Origin: CALAED01 sp937891035
GTDB taxonomy: Bacteria > Actinomycetota > Actinomycetes > Streptosporangiales > Streptosporangiaceae
Direction: 5' to 3'
NCBI GenBank assembly: GCA_035642125.1
Contig: DASQSZ010000254.1
Coordinates: 1-12,924 of the forward strand
DNA length: 12,924 bases
Part shown: piece after piece, positions 5,867 through 12,924 of the stretch
How the letters are laid out: each line of letters starts with the position of its first letter
Numbering within the stretch: position 1 is the stretch's first letter
Position numbers and translations under genes: made by a program
The notes under the pieces: generated by a model
Told to the model about the DNA's origin: nothing
What the model saw: the letters and a program-made list of their open reading frames with translations, nothing else
The model's database searches: none

Positions 5867-6556
5867 TCACATGCAGTCGACGAGGATTTCGAGCAGGCGC
5901 AGCGGGTCGGGCAGCACGGGCGGGGCCGGCAGGGTGGCGCGACCTGAACCCCGTGCGCCGGCGCCGGCCCGCGCGGACGCGCGCGGGGAACGCAGCCAGC
6001 GGACGCCACGGCCGTTCGCCAGCGGCGACGGCGGCGCGAGCACGTAGCTGTCCCTGCAGTGCCACCGTACGCCCGGAGTTTCCGCGACCGTCTCGGGAAA
6101 GCAGTCCAGATGACACGCCCACCATTCGTCCTCGTCGATCGGCGCGCCCCGGGTGGCGACGAAGAACAGGTGACGTTCGTCCCCGAACGCCGCGACGGGA
6201 CCGAGCGCGACGTCGTCGCGTACCGTCCGCTCCAACGCGGCGGCACCCGCATCGGCCGGCACGTCAAGCACGTCGAACACCCGGCCCGTCGGCAGGATGA
6301 TGCCGGCGTCCGGCCGGTCGGTCCACCACCTGGTGAGCACTTCCGAGTCCGTCGTCGCGTGCATTCGCCACGCCGCGGAGACCGGATGCGCCCCCGGATG
6401 GGGACAGCCGATCCGATCGCACGAGCACGCACGCGTGCCATCCTCCAGCGGCCGCACCCCCTGACTACATGGCCAGCCCATGGCGGCGTACTCTCGTGCC
6501 GCGGCCGCCATCCGGTTGCGGGCACGCTGCCGCCGGGTCCCCGAGACTGCCAGCAT
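5867..6556 (-). CDS. Short actinobacterial bifunctional primase/polymerase (PrimPol)-like protein, probably not catalytic
   Basis: This 229-residue protein resembles the N-terminal domain of bifunctional DNA primase/polymerases. The start at ATG 6556 has a strong GAGGAGGGGG five bases upstream. Residues 17-35 (AAAREYAAMGWPC) match the family's opening helix and GWPV motif. C44, C46, C51, H53 and H57 could bind a metal. RWWTDRPDAGIILPTG follows, then FDVLDVP (94-100) where active enzymes have a vLDvD motif: the second acid is Pro. RHLFF (128-132) resembles the sGgrHlyf motif and SYVLAPPS (170-177) the YVvaPPS motif. Residues 190-215 are Arg/Ala/Gly-rich. No primase C-terminal or helicase domain follows, so the protein is a stand-alone domain. 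As I recall, Streptomyces homologues carry the same altered motif, so a binding or regulatory role is more likely than synthesis. It converges on the kinase-like gene (36-bp gap) and diverges from the STAND gene. Confidence 0.75.
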   Translation of the reverse strand: MLAVSGTRRQRARNRMAAAAREYAAMGWPCSQGVRPLEDGTRACSCDRIGCPHPGAHPVSAAWRMHATTDSEVLTRWWTDRPDAGIILPTGRVFDVLDVPADAGAAALERTVRDDVALGPVAAFGDERHLFFVATRGAPIDEDEWWACHLDCFPETVAETPGVRWHCRDSYVLAPPSPLANGRGVRWLRSPRASARAGAGARGSGRATLPAPPVLPDPLRLLEILVDCM

Positions 6557-6679
6557 GATTACCCCCTCCTCGACAACTGCTTACCGATAATGGCGGCCCG
6601 GTTCCGCGAAACACGCCCTAACCCCAGGAAACGACCCCAAGTGACTAGGCAACGCGGCGACCACGCGAGGCGCAGAAAT

Positions 6680-6689
6680 TCTTCGAAGA
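6680..6689. repeat. 10-bp palindrome next to the STAND start codon
   Basis: TCTTCGAAGA is a perfect palindrome ending one base before the GTG at 6691. It is short, so chance is possible. The rest of the 6557-6690 gap holds the PrimPol-like gene's ribosome binding site (6562-6571) and no promoter I would defend. Confidence 0.3.
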
Positions 6690-6690
6690 G

Positions 6691-8739
6691 GTGGTGAGCA
6701 TTTCCCGTTCCGACGAGCCGCCGGCAACCGAGACGCTCCCGCTTCGACCGGCTCAGCTGCCGCCGGACGTGGCCGACTTCACCGGGCGGGAGGAGCAGCT
6801 CACGCAGTTGCTCGAGCTGTTGCGGCCGCACTCCCCCGATCATGCCGTCGTGATCACGGCGCTGGCCGGAATGGCCGGGGTGGGCAAGACGGCGCTCGCG
6901 GTGCACGTGGCGCACCGGCTGCGGGAGCGGTTCCCCGACGGGCAGTTGTTCGTGGACCTGCGCGGCGCCGACGGCGTGCCGGTGGACCCGGCCGGAGTGC
7001 TCGCCCGCACCCTGCGCACGCTCGGGGTCGCCCGTCCCCCGGACACGCTGGAAGAGCGCGTCGACCTGTTCCGCAGCCGGCTGGCCGATCGCGCGGTGTT
7101 GCTGCTGCTCGACGACGCGGTCTCCGAGCAGCAGATACGTCCGCTGCTGCCGGGCAGCCCGACCTGCGGCGTCATCGTGACCAGCCGCAACCATCTGGCG
7201 GGGCTCGCCGGGGTGCGCCTGATCGACCTCGACGTGTTCGAGCCGCCGCAGGCGGTCGAGTTGCTCGCCCGCATCGTCGGCGCGGACCGGGTGGCCGCCG
7301 AGCCCGACGTCGCGGAACGCCTCGTCCGGCTGTGCGGATATCTGCCGCTTGCGGTACGGATCGCTGGGGGCCGGCTGGCGGCCAAGCCACACTGGTCGCT
7401 GACCCGGATGGCGGAACGGCTGGACGACGAGCATCGGCGGCTGGATGAGTTGCGCCTGGGCGATCTCGAAGTACGGGCGGGGGTGACGCTGAGCTATGAG
7501 GCGCTGGATCCGGCGGCGCGGCGGGCGCTTCGCCTGCTCGGCCTGCTGGACGTGCCGTCGTTCGCCGCCTGGGTGGCCGCGGCCGTGCTCGGGATCTCGC
7601 CGGCGGACGCCGAGGACCTCATTGAGCGGCTGGTGGAGGCGCAGCTACTGGAGGTGACCGCTGAGAACGGGACGTACCGGTACCGATTCCACGATCTCAT
7701 CAGGGTGCTGGCCCGCGAGCGTGCCGAGGCCGAGGACTCGCCCGCCGACCGGGCGGCGGCGATCCGGCGGGCGTTCGCCGGGTGGCTCACCGTCGCCGAG
7801 GAGGTCGACGCGCGGCTGCCCAGTACCGCGCTTGGGGTGGTGCGCGGTCCGGTGCCGCGCTGGTACGGCCAGCAGCCGCTGATCCCCGACCCGCTCGCCT
7901 GGTTCGAGAGCGAGCGGGCCTGCCTGATCGCCGCGGCCGGCCAGGCCTGCCGGCTCGGGTTCGCCGACCTGGCCTGGGAGCTCGTCCAGACCCTCACCGA
8001 CTTCCTCGACCTGCGCGGCTCGTACGACGAGTGGCGGCAGACCCACGAGCGGGCCCTCCGAGTCGTACAAGAGCACGAGGACCGGCTCGGCGAGGCCGTG
8101 TTGTTGCGTGGCCTGGCCCAGCTCGGCACCTACACCCGCCCGCCCGCCGAGTACCTCACCATCGCCGAGACGGCGCGGGCGCTGTTCGCCTCGCTCGGCG
8201 AGCCGGTCGGCGAGTCCGACGCGCTGTGGCTGTGCGCGCACGCGCACCGGGCATCCGGCGATCTCGACCAGGCCCTCACCCACCTGCGGGCCGCCCTCGA
8301 CCTCGCGGTCAAGGCCGGTCACCACACGGGGGAGGCGTTCGCCTGGGAGGGCTTCGGCGAGGTACGCCGCGAACAAGGCCAGCTCGTCGCGGCGATGGAG
8401 TGCTTCGAGCATTGCCTGACGCTGTGGCGCCGGCTCGGCCGGTCCCGGCACGTGGCGCTCGCCCTGCACGATCTCGGCCTCGTGCACGGCGAACTCGGCC
8501 AGGACGAGGCATCGGCCCGGCGGCTGCGCGAGGCCCTCACCTTGTTCCGCGCCCTGGGCGACCGGCTCAGCGAGGCCGACGCCCACCACTCCCTCGGCGA
8601 ACTCGACCTCCGGCAGGGCCGCGTCGACGAGGCCGCCGGCCACCTGCGCGAGGCCCTCCGCCTATGGCGCGAGCTGGATGTCCCCTACCGCGAATCCCAA
8701 ACCCGCCACCTCCTCGACCAGGCCGAACAGACCACCTAG
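6691..8739 (+). CDS. AfsR-type STAND ATPase (NB-ARC, winged helix, TPRs) without a SARP DNA-binding domain
   Basis: The 682-residue protein matches the C-terminal two thirds of AfsR/SARP-like regulators, signal-transducing ATPases that oligomerise on ATP binding. Residues 23-36 (LPPDVADFTGREEQ) are the usual junction. Walker A is GMAGVGKT (60-67), Walker B LLLLDD (137-142), sensor VIVTSRN (161-167), and GYLPLA (216-221) is the GxP motif. A winged-helix segment ends in FHDLIR (333-338), an MHD-like motif. From about 440 TPRs follow; LRAAL 532, FEHCL 572, LREAL 612 and LREAL 652 repeat every 40 residues. There is no OmpR-type or BTAD domain: a stop at 6646-6648 closes the frame upstream. GTG 6691 and GTG 6694 are the only standard starts near the N-terminus and neither has a well-spaced Shine-Dalgarno sequence. 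Partner and signal are unknown. It is divergent from the PrimPol-like gene over 134 bp. Confidence 0.88.
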   Translation: MVSISRSDEPPATETLPLRPAQLPPDVADFTGREEQLTQLLELLRPHSPDHAVVITALAGMAGVGKTALAVHVAHRLRERFPDGQLFVDLRGADGVPVDPAGVLARTLRTLGVARPPDTLEERVDLFRSRLADRAVLLLLDDAVSEQQIRPLLPGSPTCGVIVTSRNHLAGLAGVRLIDLDVFEPPQAVELLARIVGADRVAAEPDVAERLVRLCGYLPLAVRIAGGRLAAKPHWSLTRMAERLDDEHRRLDELRLGDLEVRAGVTLSYEALDPAARRALRLLGLLDVPSFAAWVAAAVLGISPADAEDLIERLVEAQLLEVTAENGTYRYRFHDLIRVLARERAEAEDSPADRAAAIRRAFAGWLTVAEEVDARLPSTALGVVRGPVPRWYGQQPLIPDPLAWFESERACLIAAAGQACRLGFADLAWELVQTLTDFLDLRGSYDEWRQTHERALRVVQEHEDRLGEAVLLRGLAQLGTYTRPPAEYLTIAETARALFASLGEPVGESDALWLCAHAHRASGDLDQALTHLRAALDLAVKAGHHTGEAFAWEGFGEVRREQGQLVAAMECFEHCLTLWRRLGRSRHVALALHDLGLVHGELGQDEASARRLREALTLFRALGDRLSEADAHHSLGELDLRQGRVDEAAGHLREALRLWRELDVPYRESQTRHLLDQAEQTT

Positions 8740-9011
8740 AGCGCCGCTGTTTCGGATGGGCATTCACACTCCTTGTGATCGCGATGGCCTGTTCGCGTGA
8801 CGTACGCGATCGAGAATGCGGCGCGGCGGTCGGCGGGCACAGTGGAACCGTGTTCTGTGGAAACGGCGGGAGCCCAGGTCAACAGGGGTCCCGCACAGCT
8901 GGTGAAGACGAGCCCGAATCGTGATCGGGCGTCGCGCGTTTCGTTGATGTCGCCCGTGAGAGTCTGTCGTCACTCAACGTACACATGCGTGAACGACATA
9001 CGGGAGCGCGT
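8740..9011. other. 272-bp intergenic region upstream of the ABC importer operon
   Basis: This gap must hold the operon promoter and any operator. I see TCGCGT-N5-ACGCGA (8793-8809), a near-repeat GTGGAACCG/GTGGAAACG at 8842-8850 and 8857-8865 (15-bp spacing), and GCCCGA-N7-TCGGGC (8912-8930). TTGATG at 8944-8949 could be a -35, but no good -10 follows it. There is no clear terminator for the STAND gene and no typical LacI-type operator. GGGAG at 9002-9006 is the binding-protein gene's Shine-Dalgarno sequence. Confidence 0.5.
8912..8930. promoter_or_regulatory. Inverted repeat, candidate operator
   Basis: Six-base arms GCCCGA and TCGGGC are separated by seven bases, 14 bases before a possible -35 (TTGATG, 8944). 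No T-run follows, so an operator is preferred over a terminator, at low confidence. Confidence 0.3.
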
Positions 9012-10406
9012 ATGCAGACCACGCGAGTGACGACGCTGATCGCGGCGACCGGCCTCGGCCTGGCCCTGGCGTTAGTCCTGTCCGGATGCTCGGGCGCAGC
9101 GAGCGGCGGCGGGACGACCACCCTGAGGATCAGCGCCAACTCGATCGAGGGCGGCAAGAACACCGCGAAGGCCGAGTGGATCAGCGACTACGTCATCCCC
9201 AGGTTCAAGGAATCCGAGCGGCGCAAGGGCAAGAAGGTCGACGTCAAGTTCGAGGGCACCGGAGTCGACGACGCGCCGTTCAAGCAAAAGACCGCGCTCG
9301 ACCTCAAGACCGGCACGGCGGCCGACCTGATCGAGATCGACGGCATCTGGGTCGGCGAGTTCGCGCAGGCCGGCTACATCAAGCCGCTCGACCAGACCGT
9401 CGGCGCGAGTGCCGGTCAGTGGGACGGCTGGCGGCAGATCCCGGCGCCGGTACAGGCCATCATGTCGTTCAACGGGCGGCGGTACGGGCTGCCGACCGGC
9501 ACCGACGGGCGCGTGCTGTTCTACAACAAGAAACTCTTCGCCCAGGCCGGGCTGCCCGCCGACTGGCAGCCCGAGAGCTGGGACGACGTCATGGCGGCAG
9601 GGCGAAAGCTCAAAGCGCTCGAAGGCGTCACGCCGATCCAGCTCAACGCGGGCACCGCCATGACCGAGGCGACGACCATGCAGGGTGTGCTCCCCTTGCT
9701 CGCCGGTACCGGGCGGGAGATCTACGCCGGCGGCAAGTGGCAGGGCGACACGCCGCAGCTCAGGGACGTGCTCGGCCTCTATCACAACGTCTACTCGACC
9801 GGTCTCGGCGACCCCAAGCTGCAGCAGAGCCCGCAGGGCCGGGACGAATCGTTCACCCGCTTCGCGGCGAGCAAGGTCGGGATCCTGCTGGAAAGCGACT
9901 ACTTCTGGCGCGAGGTGGTCGGGCCGGACGCGGACGTGGCGCCGATGAAGGACCGCGACCAGACCGTGGGATTCACCTTGATCCCGGCGATGCGGCCGGG
10001 CGGCGGCGTCCGCGGGCAGAGCCAGGTCAGCATGTCCGGCGGCGTCGGCTGGGTGCTGAACCCGCGCACCAAGAACGCCGCGCTCGCGTGGGACCTGCTG
10101 ACGTTCATGCAGAGCCATGACGCCGTCAAGGAGGAGGTGCGCCGCGGCGCGGTCGGCATCAGCCCGCGCGACGACGTCAACGCCGAGACGCTGACCGGCG
10201 ATCCGCTGCTGCGGTTCATCGCCACCAAGGTGTTGCCGATCACCTCTGTACGCCCCGGCCTCGCGGCCTACCCACAGGTGTCAGCGGCGCTGCAGCGGGC
10301 GACCGGCGACGTCGTGTCGGGCGACGGCGTCGAGCAGGCCGCGCAGGCGTACGAGCGGAACCTGGAGCAGGCCGTCGGTGGCGCGAACAACGTCAGCACC
10401 GGTTGA
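9012..10406 (+). CDS. Carbohydrate ABC transporter substrate-binding lipoprotein
   Basis: This 464-residue protein is a family 1 extracellular solute-binding protein, the capture component of a sugar-type importer. I start it at ATG 9012, with GGGAG five bases upstream, rather than the in-frame ATG at 8985. Residues 1-25 form a lipoprotein signal peptide with an Arg, a hydrophobic core and the lipobox LSGC, Cys26 being the lipidated residue. The mature protein shows features of this class: TGTAADLIEID near the hinge, a YGLPTGTDGRVLFYNKKLF segment, the FNGRRYG strand, SWDDVMAAGRKL, and a late GGVGWVLNPRTKNAALAWDLLTFM helix region. The preferred sugar cannot be read from the sequence. It is the first gene of the importer operon; its 3' end overlaps the first permease by 29 bases. 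Confidence 0.93.
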   Translation: MQTTRVTTLIAATGLGLALALVLSGCSGAASGGGTTTLRISANSIEGGKNTAKAEWISDYVIPRFKESERRKGKKVDVKFEGTGVDDAPFKQKTALDLKTGTAADLIEIDGIWVGEFAQAGYIKPLDQTVGASAGQWDGWRQIPAPVQAIMSFNGRRYGLPTGTDGRVLFYNKKLFAQAGLPADWQPESWDDVMAAGRKLKALEGVTPIQLNAGTAMTEATTMQGVLPLLAGTGREIYAGGKWQGDTPQLRDVLGLYHNVYSTGLGDPKLQQSPQGRDESFTRFAASKVGILLESDYFWREVVGPDADVAPMKDRDQTVGFTLIPAMRPGGGVRGQSQVSMSGGVGWVLNPRTKNAALAWDLLTFMQSHDAVKEEVRRGAVGISPRDDVNAETLTGDPLLRFIATKVLPITSVRPGLAAYPQVSAALQRATGDVVSGDGVEQAAQAYERNLEQAVGGANNVSTG

Positions 10407-11310
10407 CGCGCCGGCGATCCGCACGCCGGCCGCGGACGCCGCGGACGCGTCCGGTCTCGGGCGGCGGCGGGCGCTGACCTTCGTCGCCCCCGCCCTGCTG
10501 CTGATCGCGGTCTTTTTGGTCCTGCCGGCGTTGTGGACTCTCTACCTCGGGCTGACCAACTATCGGCTGACCGGGCTGGAGGCGGCGAACCCGGAGGTCG
10601 TCGGCACCGCCAACTACTCGAGCGCGCTCAAAGACCCGGAGTTCCATGACGCGCTCGGCCGTACGCTGCTGTTCGTCTTCGGCTCGGCGGTCATCGGCCA
10701 GAACCTGCTCGGTTTCGCGCTGGCCTGGTCGCTGCGGTCGGTGCGCCGCTGGGTGCGAACCGCCGTCGAGGCGGTCGTGCTGGTGGCCTGGATCCTGCCC
10801 GGGGCCGTGGTGGCGTGGCTGTGGATCGCGTTCCTCGAGGACCAGGGCGGCACCCTGAACGCGATCTTGCACACGCCGGGCAGCGACTGGTGGTTCGACC
10901 ATCCGATGGGCGCGCTGATCGTCTTCAACATCTGGCGGGGCACGGCGTTTTCGATGATGCTGTTCGCCGCCGCGCTGTCGAGCGTGCCGCCGAGCCAGTT
11001 GGAGGCCGCGCGGCTGGCCGGGGCATCCGGCTGGCGGCAACTGCGCGACGTGGTGATCCCGAGCATCCGCGGGCACATCCTGACGAACACGCTGCTGATC
11101 AGCCTGTGGACGTTCAACGACTTCACCCCGTACCTCATCACCAAGGGCGAGCCGCACGGCGCCTCGGCGGTGCTGCCCGTCTACATCTACCTGACCGCGC
11201 TGCCGGGTGAGCGGCTCGGCTTCGCCAGCGCCATCTCACTGATCATGTTGCTGATCAACCTGGTGCTGGCGCTGATGTACGTCGGGGTGCTGCGCCGGAG
11301 GCCGGCATGA
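10378..11310 (+). CDS. Carbohydrate ABC transporter permease (MalF-like)
   Basis: This 310-residue membrane protein is a binding-protein-dependent permease. Six hydrophobic segments are visible, near residues 34-58, 96-118, 130-152, 178-200, 235-249 and 283-305. The cytoplasmic EAA loop that contacts the ATPase is at about 209-232 (EAARLAGASGWRQ then VVIPSIRG). The GTG start lies within the end of the binding-protein gene in another frame, giving a 29-base overlap. GGAG and AGG lie 7-14 bases upstream, and there is no better start before the first membrane segment. The first 30 residues are an Ala/Pro/Asp-rich cytoplasmic tail. It is likely to pair with the next gene product as a heterodimeric channel. 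Confidence 0.93.
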   Translation: MARTTSAPVDAPAIRTPAADAADASGLGRRRALTFVAPALLLIAVFLVLPALWTLYLGLTNYRLTGLEAANPEVVGTANYSSALKDPEFHDALGRTLLFVFGSAVIGQNLLGFALAWSLRSVRRWVRTAVEAVVLVAWILPGAVVAWLWIAFLEDQGGTLNAILHTPGSDWWFDHPMGALIVFNIWRGTAFSMMLFAAALSSVPPSQLEAARLAGASGWRQLRDVVIPSIRGHILTNTLLISLWTFNDFTPYLITKGEPHGASAVLPVYIYLTALPGERLGFASAISLIMLLINLVLALMYVGVLRRRPA

Positions 11311-12143
11311 GCGGCGCCACCCTGAGCGCGCGCGTGGTGGTCCGGCGGATCGGGTTCTACGTCTTCGTGGGGCTTGTCACCGCGTTCTTCGCGCTACCGA
11401 TGCTGTGGCTGGTCACCGCTCCCTTCTCGGCCCGGCCGGGGTTCAGCGTGGACTGGCCCGACTTCACGCTGGCCAACTTCACGTCGCTGACCGAGAACAC
11501 CGACGCGCTGCCGTCGTTGTACAACTCCGCGGTGCTGTCGCTGTGGACCATGGCCGTCACCGTGACCGCCGCCGCGCTGGCCGCGTACGCGCTCAGCCGG
11601 GTGCGGATCCCGGGCCGGGACGGGCTGCTCTACCTGCTCCTGCTGCTGTCGTCGGTGATCACCGGGACGGCGGCCATGGTGCCGATCTTCCAGCTCATGT
11701 TCACGTTGCGTCTGCTCGACAAGGACGTCGGCGTGATCTTGGTGCTGACCGGCGGGCTGCTGCCGGCCGCGATCTTCATCCTCAAGGACTTCATGGACGG
11801 CATGCCGCGCTCGTATGAGGAGTCGGCGCGGGTTTTCGGCGCCGGGCCGCTGCAGGTGCTCGGCCATGTGGTGCTGCCGAACGTGCGGCCTGGTCTCGCG
11901 ACGATCGCGGTGTGGGCGGTCGTCCAGGTGTGGGGCAACTTCCTCATGCCGTTCCTGTTGTACCGCTCGCCGGAAAAGCAGCCGGCCGCGGTCACCCTCA
12001 ATACCTTCTACACCCAGGGCGGCCAGCCGAACCTCGCGCTGATCTCGACGTTCTCGCTGCTCTACTCAATCCCGGTGGTGATCATGTTCTTGTTCGTGAG
12101 CCGCCGGTACGGCTTCCGCTTCCACGGGGGTGTCAAGGCGTGA
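11307..12143 (+). CDS. Carbohydrate ABC transporter permease (MalG-like)
   Basis: This 278-residue protein is the second permease. Hydrophobic segments lie near residues 15-38, 76-96, 107-131, 142-160, 198-218 and 246-264. The EAA-type loop at about 171-197 reads EESARVFGAG followed by VVLPNVRPG. The gene overlaps the previous one by four bases (ATGA) and is preceded by GGAGG five bases upstream, so translation is probably coupled. Length and topology are normal for MalG-type permeases. The C-terminus is a short basic tail ending near the ATPase start. Confidence 0.94.
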   Translation: MSGATLSARVVVRRIGFYVFVGLVTAFFALPMLWLVTAPFSARPGFSVDWPDFTLANFTSLTENTDALPSLYNSAVLSLWTMAVTVTAAALAAYALSRVRIPGRDGLLYLLLLLSSVITGTAAMVPIFQLMFTLRLLDKDVGVILVLTGGLLPAAIFILKDFMDGMPRSYEESARVFGAGPLQVLGHVVLPNVRPGLATIAVWAVVQVWGNFLMPFLLYRSPEKQPAAVTLNTFYTQGGQPNLALISTFSLLYSIPVVIMFLFVSRRYGFRFHGGVKA

Positions 12144-12924
12144 AGGTCGTGATCGACGAGGTCACCAAGGTCTTCGACGGCGGTGGGGTCCGGGCGCTCG
12201 ACGGGCTGTCGCTGGACATCGCGGACGGTGAGTTCTTCGCGCTGCTCGGGCCGTCCGGGTGCGGCAAGACCACGCTGTTGCGCACGATCGCCGGCCTGGA
12301 GACCGCGACGAGCGGGCGGATCCTCATCGGCGAGCGGGACGTGACGGCACTCGAGCCGGGCCGGCGCGACGTCGCCATGGTCTTCCAGGACTACGCCTTG
12401 TTCCCGCACATGACCGTCGCCGACAACATCGCCTACCCGCTGCGGATCCAGAAGATGGGCCGGGCGGCGCGGCGGGCCCGGGCGGCAGAGACCGGCGCCG
12501 GCCTGTCGCTGGCCGAGTACATGGAACGCCGCCCCGCGCAGTTGTCCGGCGGCCAGCAACAGCGCGTCGCGCTGGCCAGGGCGATGGCGGCGCAGCCGAC
12601 GGTGTTCCTGCTCGACGAGCCGCTGTCCAACCTGGACGCCCGGCTCCGGCTCGAGGCCCGTACGTTCCTCAAAAAGCTCCAGCACGATCTGGGCGTCACC
12701 ACGGTGTTCGTCACCCACGACCAGGCAGAGGCGCTCGCGCTCGCCGACCGCATCGCGGTCATGGCCGACGGGAAGATCGAGCAGATCGGCACGCCGCGCG
12801 AGATCTTCCAGCGCCCGGCCAACGTCTTCGTGGCCGGCTTCATCGGCTCCACTCCGATGAACCTGTTCGCCGGCCGCTGCCAAGGCGAAGCGGGGGCCGG
12901 GGCAGGGGTGATCGATGTCGGCGG
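12140..12924 (+). CDS. ABC transporter ATP-binding protein, UgpC/MsmK type (partial, cut by right edge)
   Basis: Translation from GTG 12140 gives 261 complete codons with no stop. The gene overlaps the MalG-like gene by four bases (GTGA), and GGGGGTG lies about eight bases upstream. The nucleotide-binding domain is complete: Walker A GPSGCGKT (37-44), Q-loop VFQDYALF with Gln83, signature LSGGQ (135-139), Walker B TVFLLDEP (154-161) and D-loop SNLD, and switch histidine 193 in VTHDQAEAL. Residues from about 235 begin the MalK-type regulatory region (IGSTPMNLFAG), most of which lies beyond the window. This class powers uptake of maltose, trehalose, glycerol phosphate and similar solutes. Many actinomycete sugar importers lack their own ATPase and share MsiK, so a dedicated one inside the operon is of some note. 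Confidence 0.95.
   Translation, partial: MKVVIDEVTKVFDGGGVRALDGLSLDIADGEFFALLGPSGCGKTTLLRTIAGLETATSGRILIGERDVTALEPGRRDVAMVFQDYALFPHMTVADNIAYPLRIQKMGRAARRARAAETGAGLSLAEYMERRPAQLSGGQQQRVALARAMAAQPTVFLLDEPLSNLDARLRLEARTFLKKLQHDLGVTTVFVTHDQAEALALADRIAVMADGKIEQIGTPREIFQRPANVFVAGFIGSTPMNLFAGRCQGEAGAGAGVIDVG

Noticed and set aside
6691..8739. STAND protein as an anti-phage Avs-type defence gene
   Set aside because: Its motifs and TPR period match AfsR-type regulators; no nuclease, TIR or membrane effector domain is fused, and no defence gene is nearby.
9072..10118. Minus-strand open frame of 348 codons opposite the binding-protein gene
   Set aside because: Composition is His/Arg/Asp-rich as expected of an antisense frame; the lipoprotein gene on the other strand is certain.
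12062..12883. Minus-strand open frame opposite the ABC ATPase
   Set aside because: Overlaps the conserved Walker and signature motifs on the plus strand; no motif of its own.

Overview
The window is very GC-rich, uses GTG starts freely and carries several actinobacterial family signatures: actinobacterial-style HemL, a membrane-anchored PknB-type kinase fold, an AfsR-type NB-ARC/TPR protein and the short PrimPol-like family. I read it as chromosome of a filamentous actinomycete, perhaps Streptosporangiales or a relative. The order-level guess is weak. I see no rRNA, tRNA, CRISPR array, insertion sequence or phage gene.

Layout. Positions 1-3688 are transcribed leftwards. From upstream to downstream they hold hemL (glutamate-1-semialdehyde aminomutase), a LysR regulator, an MmcQ/YjbR-family protein, and a YbaB/EbfC-like nucleoid-associated protein that runs off the left edge and appears to contain a duplicated YbaB unit. 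lysR and mmcQ each have a promoter-like sequence placed so that the transcript would begin at the start codon. The YbaB-like gene has its own TTGACA promoter-like sequence and a normal leader.

Positions 3797-5830 (+) encode a single-pass membrane protein. It has a cytoplasmic kinase fold that has lost its catalytic residues, a long Glu/Pro/Tyr/His-rich repeat linker, one membrane helix, and an extracytoplasmic domain resembling LppX/LprG-type lipoproteins. Its leader contains a perfect 21-bp palindrome and a G-quadruplex motif over the ribosome binding site. It converges on a small PrimPol-like gene (5867-6556, -) whose catalytic acidic motif is degenerate. That gene is divergent from an orphan AfsR-type STAND ATPase with TPRs (6691-8739, +).

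Positions 9012-12924 (+) form a tightly packed carbohydrate ABC importer operon: a lipoprotein binding protein, two MalF/MalG-type permeases, and a UgpC/MsmK-type ATPase cut by the right edge. The genes overlap or nearly overlap, so translational coupling is likely.

The parts most worth a second look are the predicted pseudokinase receptor with its structured leader, the tandem YbaB protein, and the divergent pair of PrimPol-like and STAND proteins. I did not find evidence sufficient to claim a new defence or mobile system.
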